Positions 1 to 5,046 of a DNA stretch of 5,046 nt are shown piece by piece (the first letter of the stretch is position 1; every line of letters begins with the position of its first letter). Under the pieces are notes generated by a model. It worked only from the letters and a program-made list of their open reading frames with translations, searched no databases and was not told where the DNA came from. Made by a program: the position numbers and the translations under genes. The DNA comes from Dehalococcoidia bacterium. GTDB taxonomy: Bacteria; Chloroflexota; Dehalococcoidia; Dehalococcoidales; RBG-16-60-22. The stretch spans positions 1 through 5,046 of the forward strand of contig JAUXAC010000047.1 of assembly GCA_030615035.1 (NCBI GenBank), in the 5' to 3' direction.

Positions 1-231
1 AGGGGAAAGGCAATGGCTGATGCTGAAGCCAAAGCCGAGCAACTGGCTGAGCTGGTGGGGGGCAAGCTAGGCAAAGCAACATATATTTCCGAAAGTAGCC
101 AGATTCCAACTCCTAGATATGTGCCGGGTGCAGTATATGAAGAAGTAGCAATAGCGGTTGAGACACCAATCAGCCCCGGCGAGATGGAGATTAGCCTTAC
201 CGTTCAGGTAGCTTATGCTCTCCTATACTAA
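1..231 (+). CDS. SIMPL-domain (DUF541) protein, C-terminal part, 5' end outside window
   Basis: The reading frame is open from the first base (R-G-K-A-M-A-D-A-E-A-K-A-E-Q-L-A...) and stops at TAA 229-231, so the start lies upstream; the ATG at 13 is probably internal. The visible 76 residues match the end of the SIMPL/DUF541 fold: an Ala/Lys/Glu-rich helix (AKAEQLAELVGGKLGKA), a strand reading YISESS, a Pro-rich variable loop, then the family-typical ending TPISPGEMEISLTVQVAYAL. Family members are usually about 230-250 residues, often exported or lipid-anchored; their molecular role in bacteria is poorly defined. The next gene on the same strand follows after 32 bases, which suggests co-transcription. 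Family assignment is confident; specific function is unknown. Confidence 0.85.
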   Translation, partial: RGKAMADAEAKAEQLAELVGGKLGKATYISESSQIPTPRYVPGAVYEEVAIAVETPISPGEMEISLTVQVAYALLY

Positions 232-248
232 TAAAGAAATCTTTAAGA

Positions 249-256
249 GGGAGGTG
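249..256 (+). promoter_or_regulatory. Ribosome binding site of the broken secreted-protein gene
   Basis: GGGAGGTG lies 7 bases ahead of ATG 264-266. It is a near-ideal Shine-Dalgarno sequence. It fixes 264 as the original start of the gene and shows that the initiation site is intact although the reading frame is broken shortly after it. Confidence 0.7.
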
Positions 257-263
257 AAAGGCT

Positions 264-692
264 ATGTCCAAAAAAGTAAGGATTCTCATTTCAGTGCTGG
301 TAGTAGCACTCTGATTGACTGTGGGTGGCGTAACAATGGTGATGGCATAGGAGGAGACTGTCCCACCACCGGAAGCAGGTACGAATGGTCTTCTAGAGAG
401 GGTTGCTGATATTTTAGAAATTGACCAGGCAGACCTGATTGACGCCTTTAAGCAGGCGCAGCAAGAGATAAGGCAGGAAGCTTTTATCAATCGTCTTAAT
501 CAAGCCGTGGAAGAGGGGTACATTACTCAAGGGCAAGCTGATGAAATCAGAAACTGGTGGGGACTGAAACCGGAAGTTATAAAGCCAGGTATGGTTGAAC
601 ATGCCCTGCGCTTTCGTGCCTCGTCTAGAGTTCATATGCAGAATGGCCCTAGAGGGTGGTTTTGTCCAAGATTGCCTAGATTAGCTGACTAG
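264..692 (+). pseudogene. Small secreted protein gene with two in-frame stops in and just after the signal peptide
   Basis: From ATG 264 one frame reads MSKKVRILISVLVVAL, stop (TGA 312-314, codon 17), LTVGGVTMVMA, stop (TAG 348-350, codon 29), and then 113 open codons to TAG 690-692, 142 codons plus the stop in all. Read through the stops it is a normal exported protein: basic n-region, hydrophobic core, Ala-rich cleavage zone, an acidic/proline linker (EETVPPPEAG), a helical domain (LLERVADILEIDQADLIDAFKQ, then NQAVEEGYITQGQADEIRNWW) and a basic Gly/Trp/Arg tail. The helical pattern resembles uncharacterised small secreted proteins I associate with Dehalococcoidia; I cannot name a function. 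No frameshift is needed, and each stop is one base from a sense codon (TTA or CGA to TGA, CAG to TAG). The best reading is a young pseudogene. Read errors or stop-codon recoding are less likely. A downstream restart at ATG 507 would lack both signal peptide and a good ribosome binding site. Confidence 0.7.
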
Positions 693-722
693 ATTACCCC
701 GTAGATACCCCAAATATCAAGT

Positions 723-756
723 GAGGGAGCCTTGATGAGAGGTTCCCTCTTATTTT
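723..756 (+). terminator. Rho-independent terminator
   Basis: GAGGGAGCC (723-731) pairs with GGTTCCCTC (741-749) as a 9-bp stem with one G-U pair and a 9-base loop, followed directly by TTATTTT (750-756). It sits 30 bases after the stop of the secreted-protein pseudogene and ends the SIMPL/secreted-protein transcription unit. On the minus strand the hairpin is not followed by a T-run, so it probably works in one direction only. Confidence 0.85.
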
Positions 757-791
757 GCCTCTATCTCTGCCAGCCTGTCTGGCTTCCATCC

Positions 792-1016
792 CTAATCTCG
801 TTTGGCATAGCGTTCCCACTCGCTATAAACGCAGCCACAGTATTGCTGGCGGTAGAGATTTAGCCCTTTAGTCATATGGCGACTATCTGAATAGCGTTGC
901 CTGAGGTCGGTATAGAGGAAATCTATGCCCTTTTCTTTTGATACTTCGTTGCCGATTTCCTGGAGCAGGTCATGCTTCTGGTGAGGGCTGATAAGCAGGC
1001 TGGATATTGAACAGCT
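792..1016 (-). pseudogene. queH: queH remnant: C-terminal fragment of epoxyqueuosine reductase QueH
   Basis: The minus strand reads about 74 residues that end at TAG 794-792. They include SISSLLISPHQKHDLLQEIG, then GIDFLYTDLR and LYRQQYCGCVYSEWERYAKRD. This is the C-terminal part of QueH (DUF208), which reduces epoxyqueuosine to queuosine in tRNA modification. The YCGC cysteine motif and the SLLISPHQKH segment are both clear. QueH is usually about 180-220 residues with an N-terminal CCAPC motif. Here that part is missing: similarity fades at about 1010-1016, where the frame runs on without a usable start codon or the expected CxxCYxLRL segment. A possible echo (RCASVRCWVAK) at about 1020-1055 is too weak to count. 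The fragment cannot make a working enzyme. It lies downstream of the GH3 gene on the same strand, cut off from its own promoter. Confidence 0.8.
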
Positions 1017-1119
1017 ACTTTTGGCTACCCAACACCTAACCGAGGCACAGCGTGAGGTGATTTCCTTCCGTTTTGCTGGTGAGCTATCAATTGATCAGGT
1101 AGCCAAGACCATAGCCAAA
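1003..1119 (+). pseudogene. Remnant of an ECF-type sigma factor, region 4 (promoter -35 binding helix-turn-helix)
   Basis: The plus strand reads DIEQLLLATQH, then LTEAQREVISFRFAGELS, then IDQVAKTIAK. This fits sigma-70 region 4 of ECF-like sigma factors, where the usual pattern is LTxxQREVIxLRF, xxGLSxxEVAxxxGKSEGAVK. After the lysine at 1117-1119 the match is lost: the frame continues W-E-Q-R-R-F inside what is clearly antisense GH3 coding sequence, and stops at 1209. Upstream the frame closes at TGA 982-984, inside the queH fragment. Regions 2 and 3 are absent, so this is a broken fragment of about 39 codons. A chance match is possible for the last 11 codons, which overlap the GH3 gene, but hardly for the whole segment. 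The assignment is by motif recognition only. Confidence 0.6.
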
Positions 1120-3003
1120 TGGGAACAAAGGCGCTTCAGGGCCGGTTGGCTCCATGTGATCGAAATCAAAGGGAATCTGGTCCATCGCCCTGGGCCAGGT
1201 GTAGGGTAACTTGCCGGTAAAGGGGTAATCACCAAACAGAACATCGGCCGCGCCCTGTCCCTCAGTGCCGGGTAGCCAGGCAGCGATAAAAGCATCCCAT
1301 TGATCCAGGTGTTCCGTGACGATCATCGGTCTACCGGAGATGAGAATAACGACTACCTTTGTGCTCCTCTCTCTGACCCGCTCAATCACTGCGATGTCGC
1401 CTTCGGAAAGGGTCAAATCCTCACCATCACCTACCCCTTCGGCATAAGGCATTTCGCCCATCACGACGATGCCCACGTCGGCAACTTCATCCGTAACCCG
1501 ATCAAATTGACCCCAGCGATTGTATAGGACAATTGTATTCTCAGAAACCGTGTTCCTAATCGCCTCCAGTATCGTTGTCCCAGGAGTGATGTTGCCAAGC
1601 TTCCCTTGCCATTCTATGGTCCAGCCCCCGGACTGGATGCCAATATCATTCGCGCCTTGTCCGGCGACAAAAATCAGCGGGGTATCTTTGGCCAACGGCA
1701 ATGTATTGTTGTCATTCTTCAACAAGACGAGAGACTTGCGAACCGCCTCGCGTGCTAGCTCTCGATGCTTGTCGGACCTGACCAAGGGGAGTAAGGATTC
1801 ATCCGCAAACGGTCTCTCAAAGAGCCCCAGTTGGAATTTTACGGTGAGGATTCGCCGCACGGCATCGTCAATTCTCTCCAGCGGAACGTCCCCATCATTG
1901 ACCGCCTTGGTCAAGCCATTAATAAAGGCATCGTAGTCGTAGGGCACCATAATCATATCCAACCCGGCATTGATGGAGGTAACAATATCACTGCAATAGT
2001 CGCCGGGTATCTGATCAATGCCCTGCCAGTCGGCGACGAGAAAGCCCTTGAAGTCCAGTTCGCCTTTGAGCACATCGGTCAGCAGATACTTTTGGGCATG
2101 CATTTTCATGCCTCCCCAACTGCTAAAGGAGACCATGATGCTCATTGCGCCAGTGTCTATAGCCGCAACGTAGGGGGAAAGATGCACAGCTCTCAAGGTG
2201 GCCTCATCCACATCGGTGACGCCTTGGTCAAGCATGAATTGTTGCATGATAAAGGTGTCCGAGCTGCCCCAGGCGGTTCCACCATCTCCCACAAAGTGTT
2301 TGGGTGTGGCCAGCACCGTGGTAGGGGCACTCAAATTAGGGGATGAACCCACATTTTGTAGACCTTTGATGTAGGCGGCACCCAGCTTTGAAACGAGTTC
2401 GGTGTTTTCACTGTAGCCCTCGTAAGTTCTGCCCCAGCGAATGTCTTGAGGAACCGCGACCACAGGGGCGAAGTTCCAATAGATGCCGGTGGCGGCCATC
2501 TCTACAGCAGTGGTCCGGCCGATCCGCTCCACCAAATCGGGGTCGCGCGTAGCGCCAAGCCCGATGTTGTGGGGGAAAATGGTCGCGCCTCTGAGGTTGC
2601 CATGCCCGTGAACGGCGTCAACCCCGTAAATTAGTGGGATGCCCAGACGAGTCCGCAAGGCGTATTCTTGAAAGCCATTGACCATCTCGGACCAGCCCTC
2701 AGGCGTATTGCGACTGGGATACCCACCACCGCCACTCAACAGACCGCCGATGAACTTGTCGGTGATATCCTTATCCTTTATGCTGTTCTTTTCCACTAGC
2801 GTCATCTGCCCGATTTTCTCGGCCAGGGTCATTCTGACCAGCAGATCCTCCACTCTATCCTGGATCGCTGCTTCGGGATCCATATATTGCAGGAATGGTC
2901 GTCCAGGTGACACCGGTGGTGCTGCTAGAAAGACCCCAATGATGCCGAGTACCAATACCAATATCGCTACCACTATCCACCTTGTAATCGTCACTTTCTT
3001 CAC
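1087..3003 (-). CDS. Glycoside hydrolase family 3 beta-glucosidase / exo-beta-glucanase, membrane-anchored or exported
   Basis: A complete 638-residue GH3 enzyme, a usual length for two-domain members related to plant and bacterial exo-beta-glucanases. Such enzymes release glucose from the non-reducing end of beta-glucans or cello-oligosaccharides by a retaining mechanism. Residues 9-28 form a hydrophobic segment after a basic n-region, without a lipobox cysteine, so it is a signal peptide or N-terminal anchor. The (alpha/beta)8 domain (about 45-395) carries GVDAVHGHGN (127-136), WGRTYEGYSE (190-199), KHF (235-237) and the nucleophile motif VADW with Asp325. The alpha/beta sandwich domain (about 410-638) carries VMGEMPYAEG with Glu517 as the likely acid/base, LISGRP (554-559), WLPGTEGQG (576-584) and the closing PFGYGL (628-633). 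The start is GTG 3003 or GTG 2994. An SD-like GAGGTGA (minus strand 3006-3000) is well placed for the second, while the first gives a typical MKK start. Substrate preference cannot be read directly. No transporter or other sugar gene adjoins it. Confidence 0.93.
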   Translation of the reverse strand: MKKVTITRWIVVAILVLVLGIIGVFLAAPPVSPGRPFLQYMDPEAAIQDRVEDLLVRMTLAEKIGQMTLVEKNSIKDKDITDKFIGGLLSGGGGYPSRNTPEGWSEMVNGFQEYALRTRLGIPLIYGVDAVHGHGNLRGATIFPHNIGLGATRDPDLVERIGRTTAVEMAATGIYWNFAPVVAVPQDIRWGRTYEGYSENTELVSKLGAAYIKGLQNVGSSPNLSAPTTVLATPKHFVGDGGTAWGSSDTFIMQQFMLDQGVTDVDEATLRAVHLSPYVAAIDTGAMSIMVSFSSWGGMKMHAQKYLLTDVLKGELDFKGFLVADWQGIDQIPGDYCSDIVTSINAGLDMIMVPYDYDAFINGLTKAVNDGDVPLERIDDAVRRILTVKFQLGLFERPFADESLLPLVRSDKHRELAREAVRKSLVLLKNDNNTLPLAKDTPLIFVAGQGANDIGIQSGGWTIEWQGKLGNITPGTTILEAIRNTVSENTIVLYNRWGQFDRVTDEVADVGIVVMGEMPYAEGVGDGEDLTLSEGDIAVIERVRERSTKVVVILISGRPMIVTEHLDQWDAFIAAWLPGTEGQGAADVLFGDYPFTGKLPYTWPRAMDQIPFDFDHMEPTGPEAPLFPFGYGLGYLIN

Positions 3004-3035
3004 CTCTATGAAGTTCTTGGAGGGCTTTTAAAGCT

Positions 3036-3064
3036 ATTTTACCATAAAAAGATGCCTATGTTCC
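3036..3064 (-). promoter_or_regulatory. Candidate promoter of the GH3 gene
   Basis: On the minus strand an extended -10 element TGGTAAAAT (TG at 3044-3043, TAAAAT at 3041-3036, five of six matches to TATAAT) lies about 33 bases ahead of GTG 3003. Seventeen bases further upstream is GGAACA (3064-3059), a weak -35 matching only the ACA half of TTGACA. The expected transcript start is near 3029, leaving a short leader of about 25 bases. Confidence 0.4.
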
Positions 3065-3080
3065 CAGTTTGATATGGGAA
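3061..3080. repeat. 20-base inverted repeat, possible operator
   Basis: TTCCCA (3061-3066) and TGGGAA (3075-3080) form a perfect 6-bp inverted repeat with an 8-base AT-rich spacer. It overlaps the outer half of the candidate -35 of the GH3 promoter. There is no T-run on either side, so it does not look like a terminator. A repressor operator controlling the GH3 gene is one reading; no regulator gene is visible in the window. Short perfect repeats of this size also occur by chance. Confidence 0.3.
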
Positions 3081-3188
3081 ATCAGGGTTAAATTTCATAA
3101 TCTGTGTATCTCCATCTTAGACGAACATAACCTTATTCATCAAACAGGTTAAAGAAATAGAGCCCCCCTTACTTTACAAAAGAAAAGT

Positions 3189-3197
3189 TGCTATAAT
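3189..3197 (+). promoter_or_regulatory. Extended -10 promoter of the radical SAM operon
   Basis: TGCTATAAT combines a perfect -10 hexamer (TATAAT, 3192-3197) with the TG of an extended -10. The -35 is poor: TTTACA (3173-3178) is too close at 13 bases, and TTACTT (3169-3174), at the right distance of 17, matches weakly. This fits a promoter that depends on the extended -10. Transcription should start near 3204, giving a leader of about 40 bases to the TTG start. Confidence 0.6.
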
Positions 3198-3228
3198 AGG
3201 TGCAAGGCAGTAGTAATCGGACGGCAGC

Positions 3229-3234
3229 AGGAGG
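3229..3234 (+). promoter_or_regulatory. Ribosome binding site that fixes the TTG start of the radical SAM gene
   Basis: A perfect AGGAGG lies 8 bases before TTG 3243-3245. The residues from there on (MKILFVYPQYP) are the usual first strand of a B12-binding fold, so no N-terminal sequence is missing and the rare TTG start is well supported. Confidence 0.8.
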
Positions 3235-3242
3235 AACGCAAT

Positions 3243-4778
3243 TTGAAAATACTTTTTGTTTATCCACAGTATCCGGATACTTTCTGGAGTTTTAAGCACG
3301 CCTTAAAGATTATTTCTAAAAAGGCAGCTTACCCTCCTCTGGGTTTATTAACGGTAGCCGCCATGCTCCCTGATGAGTGGGAGAAAAAGCTGGTAGATAT
3401 GAATGTAACCGCTTTGAGTGACAACAATCTTAAATGGGCTGATTATGTGTTTATCAGCGCCATGGTGGTGCAGGGAAATTCGGTGAAGGAAGTTATTGCC
3501 AGATGTAAGAAATTTAATACCAAGATTGTTGCCGGCGGTCCCCTGTTTACTACCGACTATGAAGAATTTGAGGGAGTAGACCATTTTGTGCTCGGTGAAG
3601 CTGAGATTACACTTTCACCCTTTCTAGAAGACTTAGAGAAGGGGTGTGCCCGACATATTTATACATCTAACCAACGACCGGACATAACCAAAACTCCTAT
3701 CCCACTCTGGTCGCTCATCAACATGAAAAAATATTCAGCAATGAATATTCAATACTCTAGAGGCTGCCCGTTCAATTGTGAGTTTTGCGATATTATCATC
3801 CTTAACGGGCATAAGCCACGAACCAAGAACAAGGACCAAATATTGGCGGAGCTGGATGTATTATACATTCACGGTTGGCAGAGTAGTGTATTTATTGTTG
3901 ATGATAATTTTATTGGCAACAAGAGAAAACTAAAGGTAGAAATTCTGCCGGCAATAATTGAGTGGATGAGAGAGAAAAAATACCCCTTTGCGCTGTTTAC
4001 CGAAGCATCTATAAATCTGGCCGACGATGAAGAACTAATGCGATTGATGGTTGAGGCCGGCTTTGGCAGAGTATTTGTTGGCATTGAAACCCCAAACGAA
4101 GAAAGCCTGGCTGAGTGTAATAAGCTTCCAAATAAGAATCGTGATTTAGTGGCTTCGGTTAAGAAGATTCAGAACTATGGCTTAGAGGTGCAGGGAGGAT
4201 TTATTGTCGGTTTTGATAGTGACCCACTCTCAATCTTTAAAAGCCAAATCAGCTTCATTCAAAGGAGCGGAATTGTTACGGCAATGGTCGGTTTACTAAA
4301 TGCTCCTCGTGGCACCAAACTGTACCAACGTTTGAAAGAAGAGAATCGCCTATTAAAAGACATGTCCGGCGATAATATGGACTTCTCCATTAACTTCATT
4401 CCCAAAATGAACTATGAAACCCTCATCAACGGCTATAAGCATATCCTGAATACAATCTATTCGCCCAAGCAGTATTACGAGCGGGTCAAAATATTCCTGA
4501 AAGAGTTTAACCCCCAAAAAAGAAAGGGGAGATTCAAGATTCAGTCTTATCAGCTCAGGGGATTTATTAAATCTATGTGGTCCTTGGGCATCAAGGAAAA
4601 CGGAAGAAGATATTACTGGAGGTTTTTTGTCTCAACTCTGCTGAAATATCCACGCTCCTTTCCTTTATCCATGAGCTTTGCCGTCTATGGATTCCATTTC
4701 CGCAAGGTTATTGAGAAATACATTAGCCTACCGATTGAGGATATCTTAGATACGAGTCAACTAGAAACCAGCCCATAA
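3243..4778 (+). CDS. B12-binding-domain radical SAM protein, DUF4070 / HpnP-like group
   Basis: A complete 511-residue class B-type radical SAM protein. Residues 1-140 form the Rossmann-like cobalamin-binding domain (MKILFVYPQYP, PPLGLLTVAA, WADYVFISAM, AGGP at 97-100, GEAE at 118-121). The usual DxHxxG ligand motif reads D52-M-N54, so the lower-ligand histidine is replaced. The radical SAM core (about 165-350) has the 4Fe-4S motif C175-xxx-C179-xx-C182 in SRGCPFNCEFCD, then FIVDDNFIGN (217-226) and VFVGIETPNEESL (277-289). The C-terminal part (about 355-511), with YYWRF and the GFHFRKV ending, is of DUF4070 type. The nearest named relatives I recognise are the HpnP hopanoid C-2 methylases, which share the domain order and the CEFCD...VDDNFIGN...IETP motifs. 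Many homologues have unknown substrates, so hopanoid methylation is not claimed. Methyl transfer to an unactivated carbon, or another B12-assisted radical reaction, is the family expectation. The aldolase gene 25 bases downstream is probably in the same operon. Confidence 0.9.
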   Translation: MKILFVYPQYPDTFWSFKHALKIISKKAAYPPLGLLTVAAMLPDEWEKKLVDMNVTALSDNNLKWADYVFISAMVVQGNSVKEVIARCKKFNTKIVAGGPLFTTDYEEFEGVDHFVLGEAEITLSPFLEDLEKGCARHIYTSNQRPDITKTPIPLWSLINMKKYSAMNIQYSRGCPFNCEFCDIIILNGHKPRTKNKDQILAELDVLYIHGWQSSVFIVDDNFIGNKRKLKVEILPAIIEWMREKKYPFALFTEASINLADDEELMRLMVEAGFGRVFVGIETPNEESLAECNKLPNKNRDLVASVKKIQNYGLEVQGGFIVGFDSDPLSIFKSQISFIQRSGIVTAMVGLLNAPRGTKLYQRLKEENRLLKDMSGDNMDFSINFIPKMNYETLINGYKHILNTIYSPKQYYERVKIFLKEFNPQKRKGRFKIQSYQLRGFIKSMWSLGIKENGRRYYWRFFVSTLLKYPRSFPLSMSFAVYGFHFRKVIEKYISLPIEDILDTSQLETSP

Positions 4779-4786
4779 ATCATAGA

Positions 4787-4794
4787 GGGGGAGG
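4787..4794 (+). promoter_or_regulatory. Ribosome binding site of the aldolase gene
   Basis: GGGGGAGG sits 9 bases before ATG 4804, within the 25-base gap after the radical SAM stop codon. The gap holds no terminator or promoter-like sequence, which supports one transcript for the two genes. Confidence 0.7.
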
Positions 4795-4803
4795 AACATT
4801 AAC

Positions 4804-5046
4804 ATGGACTGGGGAATGAAAAGCCGTATGGCACAACTAATCCAGGCTGATGGTCATTGCCTTTTTCTGCCGGTAGACCATGGATATTTTCAAGGACCCA
4901 CTAGGAAACTAGAAGAACCGCGTAAAACTATTGAGCCACTCCTCCCTTATGCTGATGCGCTCTTCATTACCAGAGGGGTGTTACGCTCATCAGTGGACCC
5001 CGACAACAGCAAGCCAATTATTCTTAGAATGTCTGGGGGCACTAGC
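4804..5046 (+). CDS. Class I aldolase of the DeoC/LacD-FbaB/LsrF family, N-terminal part, cut by the window end
   Basis: Eighty-one codons from ATG 4804 run open to the window edge. The start MDWGMKSRM, the segment LPVDHGYFQGPT (22-33, with Asp25-His26-Gly27 at the end of the first barrel strand), the segment ADALFITRGVLRS (50-62) and the ending LRMSGGTS (74-81) match LsrF (the autoinducer-2 degradation thiolase acting on 3-hydroxy-5-phosphonooxypentane-2,4-dione) and related archaeal-type class I fructose-bisphosphate aldolases. These are cytosolic TIM-barrel enzymes of about 260-300 residues that form a Schiff base with a lysine, which would lie beyond this window. The start agrees with the DWGMxxR motif seen near the N-terminus of family members. 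Its position directly behind a radical SAM gene, with no lsr transporter genes in view, argues for a biosynthetic aldolase rather than a true LsrF. The exact substrate is open. Confidence 0.85.
   Translation, partial: MDWGMKSRMAQLIQADGHCLFLPVDHGYFQGPTRKLEEPRKTIEPLLPYADALFITRGVLRSSVDPDNSKPIILRMSGGTS

Noticed and set aside
348..387. GGAGGAG (350-356) just after the second stop of the secreted-protein pseudogene, as a ribosome binding site for a restart
   Set aside because: No in-frame start follows at a suitable distance; the nearest ATG (385) is in another frame and stops after three codons. The bases are simply the Glu-Glu codons of the linker.
197..635. Two minus-strand open frames opposite the SIMPL end and the secreted-protein pseudogene
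   Set aside because: They are Cys/Ser-rich translations without family resemblance, while the plus strand has a clear signal peptide, helical domain and ribosome binding site.
264..692. Alternative genetic code (TGA or TAG read as an amino acid) for the whole genome
   Set aside because: The GH3 gene ends cleanly at TGA right after its conserved C-terminal motif, and the other genes use TAA. The intact frames contain no internal TGA or TAG and use TGG for Trp.
769..783. Small inverted repeat GCCAG-N5-CTGGC just beyond the queH fragment stop
   Set aside because: The stem is only 5 bp and there is no T-run on the minus strand, so it is not supported as a terminator.
1300..2346. Several plus-strand open frames of 75-171 codons antisense to the GH3 gene
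   Set aside because: They show no recognisable domain or plausible ribosome binding site and lie wholly inside the conserved GH3 coding sequence; they are frame shadows.
3348..4084. Minus-strand open frames opposite the radical SAM gene
   Set aside because: They are shadows of a well-conserved plus-strand gene and have no features of their own.
4510..4775. Basic C-terminal region of the radical SAM protein as a novel added domain
   Set aside because: The region, with its YYWRF and GFHFRKV elements, fits the normal end of DUF4070-type radical SAM proteins, so it is not a special fusion.
3243..4778. Direct naming of the radical SAM protein as hopanoid 2-methylase HpnP
   Set aside because: The motifs are shared by many DUF4070 proteins of unknown substrate, and no hopanoid synthesis gene is in the window.

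Overview
The window looks like a piece of a bacterial chromosome from an environmental anaerobe. A Chloroflexota (Dehalococcoidia-like) origin is my best guess. It rests on the pairing of a SIMPL-domain protein with a small secreted protein of a type I associate with that group, and on the style of the sigma-factor fragment. No rRNA or other phylogenetic marker is present, so this is inference. All readable genes fit the standard bacterial code.

Left part (1-756, + strand): the 3' end of a SIMPL/DUF541 protein gene is followed after 32 bases by a gene for a small exported protein. That second gene has a strong ribosome binding site but two in-frame stop codons in and just after its signal peptide, so it is scored as a pseudogene. 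A clear rho-independent terminator closes this unit.

Scar region (about 792-1119): two gene fragments lie back to back. On the minus strand is the C-terminal 70-odd codons of queH (epoxyqueuosine reductase, tRNA queuosine synthesis). On the plus strand is a sigma-70 region 4 segment of an ECF-type sigma factor. The sigma fragment runs into, and overlaps antisense, the 3' end of the next gene. This looks like the debris of at least two illegitimate joins.

Middle (1087-3003, - strand): a complete glycoside hydrolase family 3 beta-glucosidase/exoglucanase with an N-terminal membrane segment, so it is exported or membrane-anchored. Its catalytic residues are present. Sampled rows of this gene are richer in G+C than those of the genes to its right.

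Right part (3004-5046): a 239-base intergenic region holds divergent promoter candidates and a 20-base inverted repeat. From it reads a + strand operon. The first gene is a complete 511-residue cobalamin-binding-type radical SAM protein of the DUF4070 / HpnP-like group, starting at TTG. Twenty-five bases later begins the 5' part of an LsrF/FbaB-type class I aldolase gene, cut by the window edge. The two probably act in one pathway, but the substrate cannot be told from the sequence.

I see no tRNA, rRNA, CRISPR array, insertion sequence or phage gene. I do not see a clearly new multi-gene system. The points most worth a second look are the radical SAM/aldolase pair, the double-stop secreted protein gene and the fragment mosaic at the end of the GH3 gene.
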